A stretch of 64,000 nucleotides of DNA from Novosphingobium sp. 9U (GTDB lineage Bacteria > Pseudomonadota > Alphaproteobacteria > Sphingomonadales > Sphingomonadaceae). The first letter of the stretch is position 1, and each line of letters starts with the position of its first letter. The notes under the pieces were generated by a model. That model was given only the letters and a program-made list of their open reading frames with translations, searched no databases and was not told the origin of the DNA. The stretch spans positions 1,491,001-1,555,000 of the forward strand of contig NZ_LR732469.1 in assembly GCF_902506425.1 (NCBI RefSeq), given 5' to 3'. The position numbers were made by a program, and so were the translations under genes. Positions 1 through 8,151 of this stretch are shown here, in pieces.

Positions 1-64
1 CTAGCGGTTAGGACGCGGCCCTCTCACGGCTGAAACACGAGTTCGATTCTCGTAGGGGTCACCA
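1..64 (+). tRNA. tRNA-Glu (CTC), 5' end outside window
   Basis: The window opens inside a tRNA. The D-loop remnant (CTAGCGGTTAGGA), an anticodon arm with CTC in the loop, a T arm with the TTCGATT loop, the acceptor strand AGGGGTC, discriminator A and an encoded CCA end at 62-64 are all visible. Only the first bases of the acceptor and D stem are missing. The CTC anticodon reads GAG. A 7-bp hairpin follows at 72-90. Confidence 0.93.
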
Positions 65-71
65 TGTATAG

Positions 72-90
72 CCAACACCGCGCGTGTTGG
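72..90 (+). terminator. Hairpin just after tRNA-Glu
   Basis: CCAACAC (72-78) pairs with GTGTTGG (84-90) around a 5-nt loop. There is no T-run behind it, so it may be a processing or weak termination structure for the tRNA transcript rather than a classical intrinsic terminator. Confidence 0.35.
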
Positions 91-189
91 ACTTCAGGCG
101 TCAAGAGCGCCCCTCACACCTTACATCCGGCAACATCAATGTCCGCGCTTCCTGCGTGGCACGTGCTGCGCGCGCATCACGCTGCGGCG

Positions 190-231
190 CTATCATCGTT
201 CCGTCATCCAATGGACGCGCAGGTGTAATCG
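190..231 (+). promoter_or_regulatory. Candidate Pho box and promoter
   Basis: Two 7-mers, CTATCAT (190-196) and CCGTCAT (201-207), are separated by 4 bases. This is the 11-bp direct-repeat geometry of the PhoB box (CTGTCAT-N4-CTGTCAT), with one mismatch in each half. A TAATCG at 226-231, 18 bases further on, could be the -10. The downstream receptor/phosphodiesterase operon fits phosphate scavenging. Found by eye; not scored statistically. Confidence 0.4.
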
Positions 232-276
232 ACAGCGCTCATGGGCTCTGGGCCACAGCGGCTCGGGGAGTTTACC

Positions 277-2622
277 ATGAAGTTTGCACATCGCATTCTG
301 GCCAGCGCAGCGTTCATGTCTTCGGCTCTGCCGATGGCGGCGCATGCCGAAGACGCCGCGCCGGCGCCGACCTCGACCGAAGCGAGCGACGAGCGCGAGA
401 TCGTCGTCCTCGGGTTCGGGCAGAGCCGCCAGGTGCAGAGCGTCACTGCCGACGACATCGCCCGCCTCACGCCCGGCTCCAGCCCGCTCAAGGCGATCGA
501 GAAGCTGCCCGGCGTCAACTTCCAGGCTTCCGACCCGTTCGGCGCCTACGAGTGGGCTGTGCGCATCTCGCTGCGCGGGTTCAACCAGAACCAGCTGGGC
601 TTCACGCTCGACGGCGTGCCGCTGGGCGACATGACATACGGCAACGTCAACGGCCTCCACATCAGCCGCGCGATCATCTCCGAGAACGTCGCGCGAACCG
701 AAGTGGCGCAAGGCGCAGGCGCGCTCGGCACCGCATCGACCAGCAACCTGGGCGGCACGATCGAGTTCTTCAGCGCCACGCCCAGCGACACCGCCAACGT
801 CACCGGCGGCGGCACCTATGGCTCGGACAACACCTGGCGTGCCTTCGCCCGTCTCGACAGTGGTGACCTCGGCAATGGCCTCAAGGGCTACCTGAGCTAT
901 GCCTACCTCACGACCGACAAGTGGAAGGGCGACGGCGTGCAGCGCCAGCACCAGGCCAACGGCAAGATCGTCAAGGACCTGGGCGCGCTCGGCAGCATTA
1001 CCGCCTTCCTCAACTTCTCGGACCGGCGCGAGCAGGACTACCAGGACCTCAGCTACGACATCATCGCCCGGCGCGGCCTGAATATCGACAACATCGCCGG
1101 CGACTACCCGCTCGCGCTGGGTCTGGCCAAGATCTACCAGAACCAGGTCGCGCAAGCATCGGGCGCGCCGCTGCCCTGGGCTGGCGTCGGCACGACTCTG
1201 CCCGCCAATACCACGATCGACGACGCCTACTTCGACGCCGCCGGCCTGCGCCGCGACTGGCTGGGCGGCGTGACCTTCAACGCCAATCTGACGCCGGAAC
1301 TCTCGCTCGTCACCACCACCTATTACCACGAGAACAAGGGCCAGGGATCGTGGATCACGCCCTACTCGCCGACGCCGGTGGGCGCATTCAACCAGGATGG
1401 CTCGGCGATCACCGCGGCGAGCCCGCTCGGTTTCCGCACCACCGAGTACCGCTTGAAGCGCGTCGGCATGATCTCCACGCTGGCGTATGACACCGGCGCC
1501 AACCGCTTCGAAGTGGGCGGCTGGTACGAGAACAACCAGTTCGTCCAGGCCCGCCGCTTCTACGGCATGACCGATACGGCCGAGCCCAACCGCGATCCGC
1601 TCGAGTTCCAGAAGAACCCCTACCTTACGCAGTGGGACGGCAAGTACGGCACCGACACGCTGCAGTACCACGTCGAGGATACGCTGCACCTCGCCGACGA
1701 CCGGCTGGTGCTGAACGCGGGCTGGAAGGGCCTCTACGTCATCAACACCGCGCGCATGCTGCCCGACACCACGTCGCCGCTCGCGACCGGACGCATCACC
1801 GCGCGTGACCTGTTCCAGCCGCAAGCGGGCGTGCTGTTCAAGCTGACGCCCGCGGCCGAGCTGTTCGCCGACTATACCGAGAACCTGCGCGCCTACACCT
1901 CGTCGGCCACGACCGGACCGTTCTCGACCACCCAGGCCGGGTTCGACGCCATCCGTGGCGAGCTCAAGCCCGAGCGTTCCAAGACGATCGAGGGCGGCCT
2001 GCGCTTTCGCACCGGCACCTTTCAGGCCTCCGCGGTCGGCTACTACGTCAACTTCTCGGACCGCCTGCTCGCCTTTGCCAACGGTGCGGGCATCATCGGC
2101 AACCCGGCGACGCTGAACAACGTGGGGAGCGTGCATACCTACGGCGCCGAACTTTCGGCCAACTACCGCATCCTGCCGCCGCTCTCGCTGTTCGCCAGCT
2201 ACTCCTACAACCACTCGGAATACGCCAACGACGTGCGCAACGCCGCGGGCGTGCTGCTGGTGGCGACGGACGGCAAAGCGGTGGTCGACACGCCCAAGCA
2301 CATGCTGAAGGGCGAAGTGGTGTTCGATCAGGACGGCTTCACGGCCCGTGTCGGCGCGGACTACATGAGCAAGCGCTACGTCACCTACCTGAACGACGTG
2401 GTCGCCCGCTCGCGCGTGCTGATCGATGCCAGCATCGGTTATCAGTTCCAAGGCGAAGGGGTGCTCCACGGCGTCGGCATCGAAGGCAGCGTCACCAACC
2501 TGACCGACAAGAAGTACATCGCGACGATCGGCTCGAACGGCTTTGTGGCTAGCGGCGACAACCAGACCCTGCTCGCCGGCGCGCCGCGCCAGTTCTTCGT
2601 GTCGGTCAAGAAGGGGTTCTGA
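277..2622 (+). CDS. TonB-dependent outer-membrane receptor
   Basis: A 781-residue TonB-dependent receptor that would take up a ligand across the outer membrane using TonB/ExbBD energy. I chose the ATG at 277 because GGGGAG lies 6 nt upstream and it gives a clean signal peptide (residues 1-24, ending in AHA). A plug domain follows (about 40-165, with the LRGF and LDGVPLGD motifs), then a beta-barrel rich in alternating aromatic residues, ending in a terminal Phe as outer-membrane barrels do. The stop is 3 nt before the next start, so it is co-translated with a secreted phosphodiesterase. The ligand is unknown; with that partner and the upstream Pho-box-like site, a phosphorylated compound is my inference. 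Confidence 0.9.
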   Translation: MKFAHRILASAAFMSSALPMAAHAEDAAPAPTSTEASDEREIVVLGFGQSRQVQSVTADDIARLTPGSSPLKAIEKLPGVNFQASDPFGAYEWAVRISLRGFNQNQLGFTLDGVPLGDMTYGNVNGLHISRAIISENVARTEVAQGAGALGTASTSNLGGTIEFFSATPSDTANVTGGGTYGSDNTWRAFARLDSGDLGNGLKGYLSYAYLTTDKWKGDGVQRQHQANGKIVKDLGALGSITAFLNFSDRREQDYQDLSYDIIARRGLNIDNIAGDYPLALGLAKIYQNQVAQASGAPLPWAGVGTTLPANTTIDDAYFDAAGLRRDWLGGVTFNANLTPELSLVTTTYYHENKGQGSWITPYSPTPVGAFNQDGSAITAASPLGFRTTEYRLKRVGMISTLAYDTGANRFEVGGWYENNQFVQARRFYGMTDTAEPNRDPLEFQKNPYLTQWDGKYGTDTLQYHVEDTLHLADDRLVLNAGWKGLYVINTARMLPDTTSPLATGRITARDLFQPQAGVLFKLTPAAELFADYTENLRAYTSSATTGPFSTTQAGFDAIRGELKPERSKTIEGGLRFRTGTFQASAVGYYVNFSDRLLAFANGAGIIGNPATLNNVGSVHTYGAELSANYRILPPLSLFASYSYNHSEYANDVRNAAGVLLVATDGKAVVDTPKHMLKGEVVFDQDGFTARVGADYMSKRYVTYLNDVVARSRVLIDASIGYQFQGEGVLHGVGIEGSVTNLTDKKYIATIGSNGFVASGDNQTLLAGAPRQFFVSVKKGF

Positions 2623-2625
2623 GCC

Positions 2626-3963
2626 ATGGCGGTGCGCACCTTCACCCGCGTGCTGGCTACCGCCCTCGCAATGCTGGCGATCGCGTCGGGAGCAGCGGAG
2701 GCATCGCCGGTCCTGATGATTTCGCTGGACGGGCTTCGGCCCGACGACGTGACAAAGGCCGGCGAACGGGGGATCAAGGTGCCGCACTTGCAGGCGCTGC
2801 TGCAGGAGGGCGCGAATGCCAGCGGCGTGGTCGGCGTGCTGCCCACGCTGACCTACCCCAGCCACACGACGCTGGTCACCGGCGTTGCGCCGGCGCGGCA
2901 CGGCGTGTCGAACAACCTGACCTTCGACCCGCAGGCGACCAACCAACAGGGCTGGTACTGGTACGCCAGCGACATCCGCGTGCCGACGCTATGGCAGGCT
3001 GCGCACGCGGCCGGGCTCAAGACCGCGAGCGTGCACTGGCCGGTGACCGTCGGCGCTACCGGCATCGACGCAAACCTGCCGCAGATCTGGCGCACCGGCT
3101 GCGCCGACGATGCCAAGCTGCTCGTCGCGCTGGCGACACCGGGCCTGCTTCCGCGCCTGGAAGCGAAGCTCGGACCCTATCGTCAGGGCATCGACGAGAC
3201 GGTGGAAGGCGACGCCGTGCGCGTGAAGTTCGCGCAAGCCCTGCTCGCCGAACGGCCCGCCTTCACCACTGTGTATCTCGCGGGCATCGACCATCAGGAA
3301 CACCGCAGCGGCCCCGGCTCGCCAGAGGCGATCGCGACGATCGAGAGGACCGACGCGCTGGTGGGCGACCTCGTCGCTTCCGCCCGCGCGGCGATGCCCG
3401 ACGTGACCGTGGTCGTCGTGTCGGACCACGGCTTCCTGCCGATCACCACCGACATCAACCTGTTCGCGCCTTTCATCGCCGCCGGCCTCGTCACGCTCGA
3501 CAAGGACGGCAAGGTCGCCTCGTGGCAAGCGGAACCTTGGCTGGCTGGAGGAACCGCTTTCGTGGTGCTGGCGAGGCCCGATGACGCCTCCTTGCTGGCG
3601 CGCACGACGGCTCTGGTCGACAAACTGGCGAGGGATCCCGCCTACCACATTGCCCGCGTGCTGGACCACGCCGAGACCCAGCGCCTGGGTGGGCCGGCAG
3701 AGGCTGCCCTCACCATCGCCTTCGAACCGGGCTACGAGTCCGGACACGATCCGCGTGCCGCCGTCGCGACGCCGGCATCCTACAAGGGCATGCACGGGTT
3801 CATGCCCGACTTGCCGGCGATGCGCTCGACCCTGATCGTGTCCGGCCCGAAGCTGCGCCGGCGTGGCGACCTAGGCGTCGTCGACATGCGATCCATCGCA
3901 CCGTCGGTCGCGCGCATCCTGGGTGTGAAGCTGCCGGACGCGCAGGCCGATGCGGTATTCTGA
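2626..3963 (+). CDS. Secreted type I phosphodiesterase / nucleotide pyrophosphatase (NPP family)
   Basis: A 445-residue alkaline-phosphatase-superfamily enzyme of the ectonucleotide pyrophosphatase/phosphodiesterase type. A signal peptide (about 1-26) is followed by the metal site D35 (SLDGLRPD) and the nucleophile region LPTLTYPSH, where T76 is the likely nucleophile; the family usually has Asn where Ser79 sits. Further metal ligands are visible in GIDHQEH, VSDHGF and GMHGF. It should hydrolyse phosphodiester or pyrophosphate bonds outside the inner membrane. AAGGGG at 2611-2616 is its ribosome site, inside the end of the receptor gene. The pair reads as a cleave-and-import unit. Substrate cannot be told from sequence. 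Confidence 0.87.
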   Translation: MAVRTFTRVLATALAMLAIASGAAEASPVLMISLDGLRPDDVTKAGERGIKVPHLQALLQEGANASGVVGVLPTLTYPSHTTLVTGVAPARHGVSNNLTFDPQATNQQGWYWYASDIRVPTLWQAAHAAGLKTASVHWPVTVGATGIDANLPQIWRTGCADDAKLLVALATPGLLPRLEAKLGPYRQGIDETVEGDAVRVKFAQALLAERPAFTTVYLAGIDHQEHRSGPGSPEAIATIERTDALVGDLVASARAAMPDVTVVVVSDHGFLPITTDINLFAPFIAAGLVTLDKDGKVASWQAEPWLAGGTAFVVLARPDDASLLARTTALVDKLARDPAYHIARVLDHAETQRLGGPAEAALTIAFEPGYESGHDPRAAVATPASYKGMHGFMPDLPAMRSTLIVSGPKLRRRGDLGVVDMRSIAPSVARILGVKLPDAQADAVF

Positions 3964-4105
3964 TCGGAGCGTGCCGAATACCCGCCGACTGCAACCGATC
4001 TGACACCAAATGATCGCCAAGCTGACCAAGCGCCTTGCTGTGCGAGGCTCCGAACAACCGAGCCGCATCTCGTCCGTTCTCCTCTCGACAACCAGGAGAT
4101 CGATC

Positions 4106-4282
4106 ATGGCAGACCCAGACACCAGCACGAGCGGCGACACCGGCGCCAAGCCCGATGACGCCACTCGCCCCGCGAAGCCCGGCGACACCGACACCACCCG
4201 ATTCGGAATGGAAGACGGCGACAACACCGACGTTCCTGCTACCGGCGCCGACCCGGAGCAGCAAAGTCCCCCGCCCGAGTGA
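4106..4282 (+). CDS. Small acidic, probably disordered protein
   Basis: A 58-residue protein made almost entirely of Asp, Thr, Gly, Pro, Ser and Ala, with no hydrophobic core, so likely disordered. The ATG at 4106 is set by AGGAG at 4094-4098; upstream in-frame codons lack a ribosome site and have different composition. I do not recognise a family. It sits alone between the phosphodiesterase gene and a DUF2171 gene. Short hydrophilic proteins of this kind are common in sphingomonads and often stress-related, but nothing here proves that. Confidence 0.6.
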   Translation: MADPDTSTSGDTGAKPDDATRPAKPGDTDTTRFGMEDGDNTDVPATGADPEQQSPPPE

Positions 4283-4390
4283 ACCCCTCTGTCGACCCGC
4301 CCTCCAGCCACGTCGAAATGGCCGCGAGGGCAGGCATCCTATATCAAGTTCGCTCGTTTTGCTGAGCGACCCTTAAGCAGGAGAATACAC

Positions 4391-4657
4391 ATGGTCGACC
4401 TCACTCAGATCACCGAGCACATGGAAGTCATAGGCGCCGACGGCGTGCATGTCGGCACCGTCGACAAGGTGGACGGCAACCGCATCAAGCTGACGAAGTC
4501 GGACAGCGGCGCAGGCTCGCACAGCGGCCACCACCACTACATCTCCGAGGGCCTCGTCGCCGGCATCGAAGGCGACAAGGTGCGCCTCTCGGCCAACGCC
4601 GACGTGGCGGTGACATTCGAGGAAGAAGAAGGCGGCAGCTCGACCTCGGACCAGTAA
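4391..4657 (+). CDS. DUF2171 family protein
   Basis: An 88-residue soluble protein matching the DUF2171 pattern (PRC-barrel-like): it opens with ITEHMEVIGADG, then VGTVDKVDGNRIKL, and has a short HHHY stretch before an acidic C-terminus (EEEEGG). Such proteins are small cytoplasmic beta-barrels of unknown role. CAGGAG at 4378-4383 lies 7 nt before the ATG. It shares no overlap with its neighbours. Confidence 0.8.
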   Translation: MVDLTQITEHMEVIGADGVHVGTVDKVDGNRIKLTKSDSGAGSHSGHHHYISEGLVAGIEGDKVRLSANADVAVTFEEEEGGSSTSDQ

Positions 4658-4689
4658 GCAAAGACAAACAAAGGTCGGACGGACAAGCC

Positions 4690-5325
4690 ATGCTCGAACA
4701 CGTGCCCCACTGGCTCGGCGCCATGCTCACCAACGTGCGGGCAGGCCACGCCAGGCTCGCCATCGTTCAGGACGGCGTGGCGAGCGGGGTGGAGCGGATC
4801 GACTTGTCCAGTCCGGCCTTTGCCGATGGCGCCCGGTTGCCCGAACGCTTCACCGCCGACGGCTCCGGCATCTCGCCCCCACTGATCTGGGGCGAGGTGC
4901 CGCCGGGCACGTCTAGCCTGGCGCTGCTGGTCGAAGATCCCGACGCACCCGCGCCCAACCCGCTCGTGCACGCGCTGGTGTGGAACCTGCCGCCTGACGA
5001 GCGCCGGTTGGCCGAAGGCGAGATCGCACAGGATGGCGATGGCGATGCCGACGGGCGCGATGTCGGTCGCAACAGCTACCTTGGCGAAGGATGGCTCCCA
5101 CCCGATCCGCCGACCGGTCATGGCAGCCACGACTACGTGTTCCAGCTTTTCGCTCTGCGCTCGACGCCCGATCTCGGCAGCAATCCCGGCCGCTCGCGTA
5201 TGGCCGAAGCTTTGAAGGGCAACGTCCTGGCCGCCGGCCTGCTGGTCGGCACCTACTCACGCGGGGAAGACGCACCGCTTCAGGACAGCACCACCACGTT
5301 CGGCAGCGGCCCCGCGCTCGCCTGA
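4690..5325 (+). CDS. YbhB/YbcL family PEBP (Raf-kinase-inhibitor-like) protein
   Basis: A 211-residue phosphatidylethanolamine-binding-protein homologue. The ligand-pocket motifs are present: VEDPDAP near residue 80, then VHALVWNLP, and GHGSHDYVFQLFAL near 145-158. The C-terminal part (GTYSRGE) matches bacterial YbhB proteins. There is no signal peptide, so it is probably cytoplasmic. Bacterial members have no settled function. The start at 4690 has only a weak purine-rich site in front of it; a later start would remove a non-conserved N-terminal 30 residues. Confidence 0.85.
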   Translation: MLEHVPHWLGAMLTNVRAGHARLAIVQDGVASGVERIDLSSPAFADGARLPERFTADGSGISPPLIWGEVPPGTSSLALLVEDPDAPAPNPLVHALVWNLPPDERRLAEGEIAQDGDGDADGRDVGRNSYLGEGWLPPDPPTGHGSHDYVFQLFALRSTPDLGSNPGRSRMAEALKGNVLAAGLLVGTYSRGEDAPLQDSTTTFGSGPALA

Positions 5326-5455
5326 GCCAAACCGCAGGCCAATCGACGAACGACAAGCCTGAACCGACGGGCGTGTTCGACAAGGCGACGATCTGCGCCG
5401 ATTGACGGGTCATGGCTGCCCATACCCTCCACCCGTGAACTCACCCGGATCCCCG

Positions 5456-6520
5456 ATGCCGCGAGCCGGGCGTCGCGCGATCGTGTGGTCAATCGCGGCG
5501 TTCTGGAGCCTGCATCTGCTCGTGCTCGCCGCAATCTCGGCGGCAAGCTCGCAGGATCCCGCGGGGGTTCTCGCCAGGCGCATGGGGCTTGTCGTGATCG
5601 CCGCAGGCCTTTGCTACGCCATCCACCTCGTCCTGCGGCCTGTTCGCGCCCGGCCCTTCTGGCAGATGGCGCTGATCGCCGGCGCGTTGGCGCTGGTCGG
5701 CGCGGCGATCTACGGTGCGGTGACGACGGCGATCCTCTACTACGGCATCGGCTATCCCGACATGCCCTACAAGGGCCCGCTGCGCCCCTACACGATGAGC
5801 ATGTTCATCGAGGATGCGTTCCTGTGGCTCTACTCGTTCTTCTCGTGGACGGCGCTCTACCTCGCGCTGGTCTACCAGTTCGACTTGCGTGAGCGCGAGC
5901 GGCTGCTCGCCCAGGTCGAAGCGCTGGCCCACAAGGCACAGGTCCGCGCGCTGCGTTATCAGATCAACCCGCACTTCCTGTTCAACACGCTGAACTCCAT
6001 CTCGGCGATGATCTGGGAAAAGGACCTGCAGCGCGCCGAGGAGATGGTGCTCGGCCTCTCATCCTTCCTACGCACCACCTTGGGGATCGACCCGTCCGAG
6101 GACGTGACCCTGGCGCAGGAGATCGCGTTGCAGCGGCTGTACCTCGACATCGAGCAGATCCGCTACCCCGAGCGGCTGAAGGTCGAGATCGACATCCCCG
6201 CCGAACTCCAGGACGCCCGCGTGCCCAGCCTGATCCTCCAGCCGCTGGTGGAGAACGCGATCAAGTATGGCGTTGCCCGCTCCTCCAGCACCACCAAACT
6301 GCGCATCGCCGCGCAGCACAGCCGCGACGCGCTGATGCTCTGCGTGGAAGACGATGCGCATCCCAGCTCCAAGGAGGCCCCAACCAGCACGGGCTTGGGC
6401 CTCCTCAACGTCCGTCAGCGTCTCGCCACCCGGTTCGGCGAGCGCTGGTCCCTCAACGCCGCACCGGGAGGGTCACGCGGCTTCCGCGTCGACCTCGGCA
6501 TTCCCTTGAGGTACGCATGA
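5456..6520 (+). CDS. LytS/YehU-type sensor histidine kinase
   Basis: An integral-membrane sensor kinase of about 354 residues. The N-terminal half holds roughly four hydrophobic segments with a short loop (GYPDMPYKGP). A His_kinase domain follows with the phosphoacceptor motif YQINPHFLFNTLNSI, then an HATPase domain with the N-box PLVENAIKYG and the G-box GLGLLNVRQRL. It should autophosphorylate and pass phosphate to the response regulator that starts inside its stop codon (ATGATGA). The signal is unknown. The start is uncertain: TTG 5402 and GTG 5435 are also in frame and none has a good ribosome site; I took the first ATG. Confidence 0.85.
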   Translation: MPRAGRRAIVWSIAAFWSLHLLVLAAISAASSQDPAGVLARRMGLVVIAAGLCYAIHLVLRPVRARPFWQMALIAGALALVGAAIYGAVTTAILYYGIGYPDMPYKGPLRPYTMSMFIEDAFLWLYSFFSWTALYLALVYQFDLRERERLLAQVEALAHKAQVRALRYQINPHFLFNTLNSISAMIWEKDLQRAEEMVLGLSSFLRTTLGIDPSEDVTLAQEIALQRLYLDIEQIRYPERLKVEIDIPAELQDARVPSLILQPLVENAIKYGVARSSSTTKLRIAAQHSRDALMLCVEDDAHPSSKEAPTSTGLGLLNVRQRLATRFGERWSLNAAPGGSRGFRVDLGIPLRYA

Positions 6521-7317
6521 TGACCTTACGTGTCCTGATCGTCGACGACGAACCCCTCGCCCGCCGCCGCAACGCCACCATGCTGCGCCATATCGATGGC
6601 GTGGAGATCGCCGGCGAGGCCGAGGATGGCGAGCAAGCCATCCGCATGATCCGCGAACTCACGCCCGATGTGGTCCTGCTCGACATCAAGATGCCGGGCA
6701 TGAGCGGGTTCGAATGCCTAACCATGCTCGATCCGAAGGTGCTGCCGATCGTCGTCTTCGTGACGGCGTTCGACCACTATGCGGTGAAGGCGTTTGACGT
6801 CTCGGCGGTCGATTACCTGCTCAAGCCAGTGTCGTTCGACCGCATGCGCTCGGCGATCGTGCGGGCGCGTAATGCGCTCGAAACCCGCGATGCCGACAGC
6901 CGCATGGCCGAGATGACCGGCGTCATCGCCGCACTGCGCACCGAACCCGAGGAGCGGCCAGCGACTCCCGCCTACGACACCGAGTTCTGGGTGCCCCGCC
7001 GCGGCGAGTTCGTCCGCGTGCCCGCCGCGCAGATCGACTGGGTCGAAGCCGAGCGCGACTACGTGCGCCTACACACCCGCACCACCAGCCTGCTCCTGCG
7101 CGAGACGATGGCGAGCATGGAAGCCCGGCTCGATCCGATGCAGTTCCTGCGCGTGCACCGCTCGGCCATCGTGCGCCAGTCCCTGATCAGCGCAATTCGC
7201 CAGGGCGGCTACGGCACGATCAAGCTGGGCTTGACCACGGGTGTGGAGGTGCCGATCGGGCGGACTTACACGGCGCGGGTGCGGCAACTGCTGTCGCGGC
7301 GCGACTTGGCGGCTTGA
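6517..7317 (+). CDS. LytTR-family response regulator
   Basis: A 266-residue two-domain regulator. The receiver domain has the acidic pair D10/D11, the phosphorylation site D56 (LLDIKMPG), T83 and K103 (LLKPV). After a linker, a LytTR DNA-binding domain (about 160-260) contains DWVEAERDYVRLHT and the FLRVHRSAIV motif. It overlaps the kinase gene by 4 nt, so the two form a cognate pair. LytTR regulators bind paired direct repeats; the targets are not evident here. In sphingomonads such pairs often sit near receptor or peptidase genes, which is only context. Confidence 0.9.
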   Translation: MMTLRVLIVDDEPLARRRNATMLRHIDGVEIAGEAEDGEQAIRMIRELTPDVVLLDIKMPGMSGFECLTMLDPKVLPIVVFVTAFDHYAVKAFDVSAVDYLLKPVSFDRMRSAIVRARNALETRDADSRMAEMTGVIAALRTEPEERPATPAYDTEFWVPRRGEFVRVPAAQIDWVEAERDYVRLHTRTTSLLLRETMASMEARLDPMQFLRVHRSAIVRQSLISAIRQGGYGTIKLGLTTGVEVPIGRTYTARVRQLLSRRDLAA

Positions 7318-7371
7318 GGCGGGCGAAGCACTCCGCCTACTCGCCCGTCTGCTCGCCCACACCCACTCACT

Positions 7372-7458
7372 TCGTCATCCCCGCGACGGCGGGGATTTCC
7401 TGACCTCGCGTAACAAGAGCCACCTGGAGATGAATGCCTGCCGTCGCGGGGACGACGA
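7372..7458. repeat. REP-like palindromic element
   Basis: Two arms, 7372-7390 and 7440-7458, are inverted copies of a 19-mer (TCGTCATCCCCGCGACGGC) with one mismatch. The first arm continues into its own hairpin, CCCCGC-GACG-GCGGGG (7379-7394). Sequences of this CCCCGC type are common extragenic palindromes in alphaproteobacteria. It lies between the response regulator and tRNA-Arg and could act as a terminator for the former. Confidence 0.7.
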
Positions 7459-7525
7459 CGCTTTAGCGAGCATGCGGGCGCGTCACGCTTGCGGCTGTCC
7501 AAGCCACTAGCCGTTATAAAAAGAT

Positions 7526-7602
7526 TGGTGCGCCCGACAGGATTCGAACCTGTGGCCCCTAGATTAGGAATCTAGTGCTCTATCCTGCTGAGCTACGGGC
7601 GC
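7526..7602 (-). tRNA. tRNA-Arg (CCT)
   Basis: Read on the minus strand this folds as a standard cloverleaf: acceptor GCGCCCG/CGGGCGC, D arm with GCTCAGCAGGATAGAGC, anticodon stem CTAGA/TCTAG with loop TTCCTAA (anticodon CCT, reads AGG), and T arm CAGGTTCGAATCCTG. The CCA end is encoded. The DUF1178 gene, also minus strand, ends 39 nt before its 5' end. Confidence 0.96.
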
Positions 7603-7641
7603 ACGCGAGCGCTTCTTACGCAGCGAGCGCCGAATTGGCAA

Positions 7642-8142
7642 TCAGTTCGCCTGCTCGGGCGGCACGACCGGAAACGGCAGCGGGGCAACCGCGATGCCCT
7701 CTTCCAGCAGCTCCTTCGCTTCGGCGATCGTCGCCTGGCCGTGGATGATCTCGGCCTCCCGCTCACCATAATGCATGGCGCGCGCGTCCTCCGCAAAGCT
7801 CTCGCCGACGAAGCGCGATGACTTCAGCGCTTCGGCCTGCATGCTGGCGAGCTTGTGCATCAGCGCCACCGCTTCGGGCGGCAGCGGCGCGGAAGCGACG
7901 GGCGCCGGCGTATTTGCCTCGGGCACGGGACGCTTTGGACGGGTGGCGCGCACGGGTTCGGGCAATTGGTTACCCTTGCGAGCGACGCGCGGCGCCATCA
8001 GCGCCTTGCCGACTTCCGCCGAGCCGCAATGTGGGCAGGTCAGCAGCCCGCGCTCCTGCTGGCGCGCAAAGTCGTCCGACGAGCCGAACCAGCCCTCGAA
8101 CTTGTGCGCCCCTGCGCGGCATTCCAGATCGTAGACAATCAT
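7642..8142 (-). CDS. DUF1178 family protein
   Basis: A 166-residue protein starting MIVYDLECRAGHxFEGWF-like, with a CPHC zinc-ribbon-type pair near residue 36, a Pro/Ala-rich linker and a C-terminal helical part containing the conserved GEREAEIIHG. This is the DUF1178 layout, a family typical of alphaproteobacteria with unknown function. It starts 9 nt after the nitrilase-family gene stops, in a grxC-nit-DUF1178 operon, which hints at a thiol or redox setting but proves nothing. Confidence 0.85.
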   Translation of the reverse strand: MIVYDLECRAGAHKFEGWFGSSDDFARQQERGLLTCPHCGSAEVGKALMAPRVARKGNQLPEPVRATRPKRPVPEANTPAPVASAPLPPEAVALMHKLASMQAEALKSSRFVGESFAEDARAMHYGEREAEIIHGQATIAEAKELLEEGIAVAPLPFPVVPPEQAN

Positions 8143-8151
8143 CGCGCGCGC

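Noticed and set aside
193..2946. 917-codon open frame antisense to the TonB receptor
   Set aside because: Its composition (Arg/Val/Gly/His-rich, no domains) is that of a GC-rich shadow; the sense strand carries a signal peptide and a full receptor.
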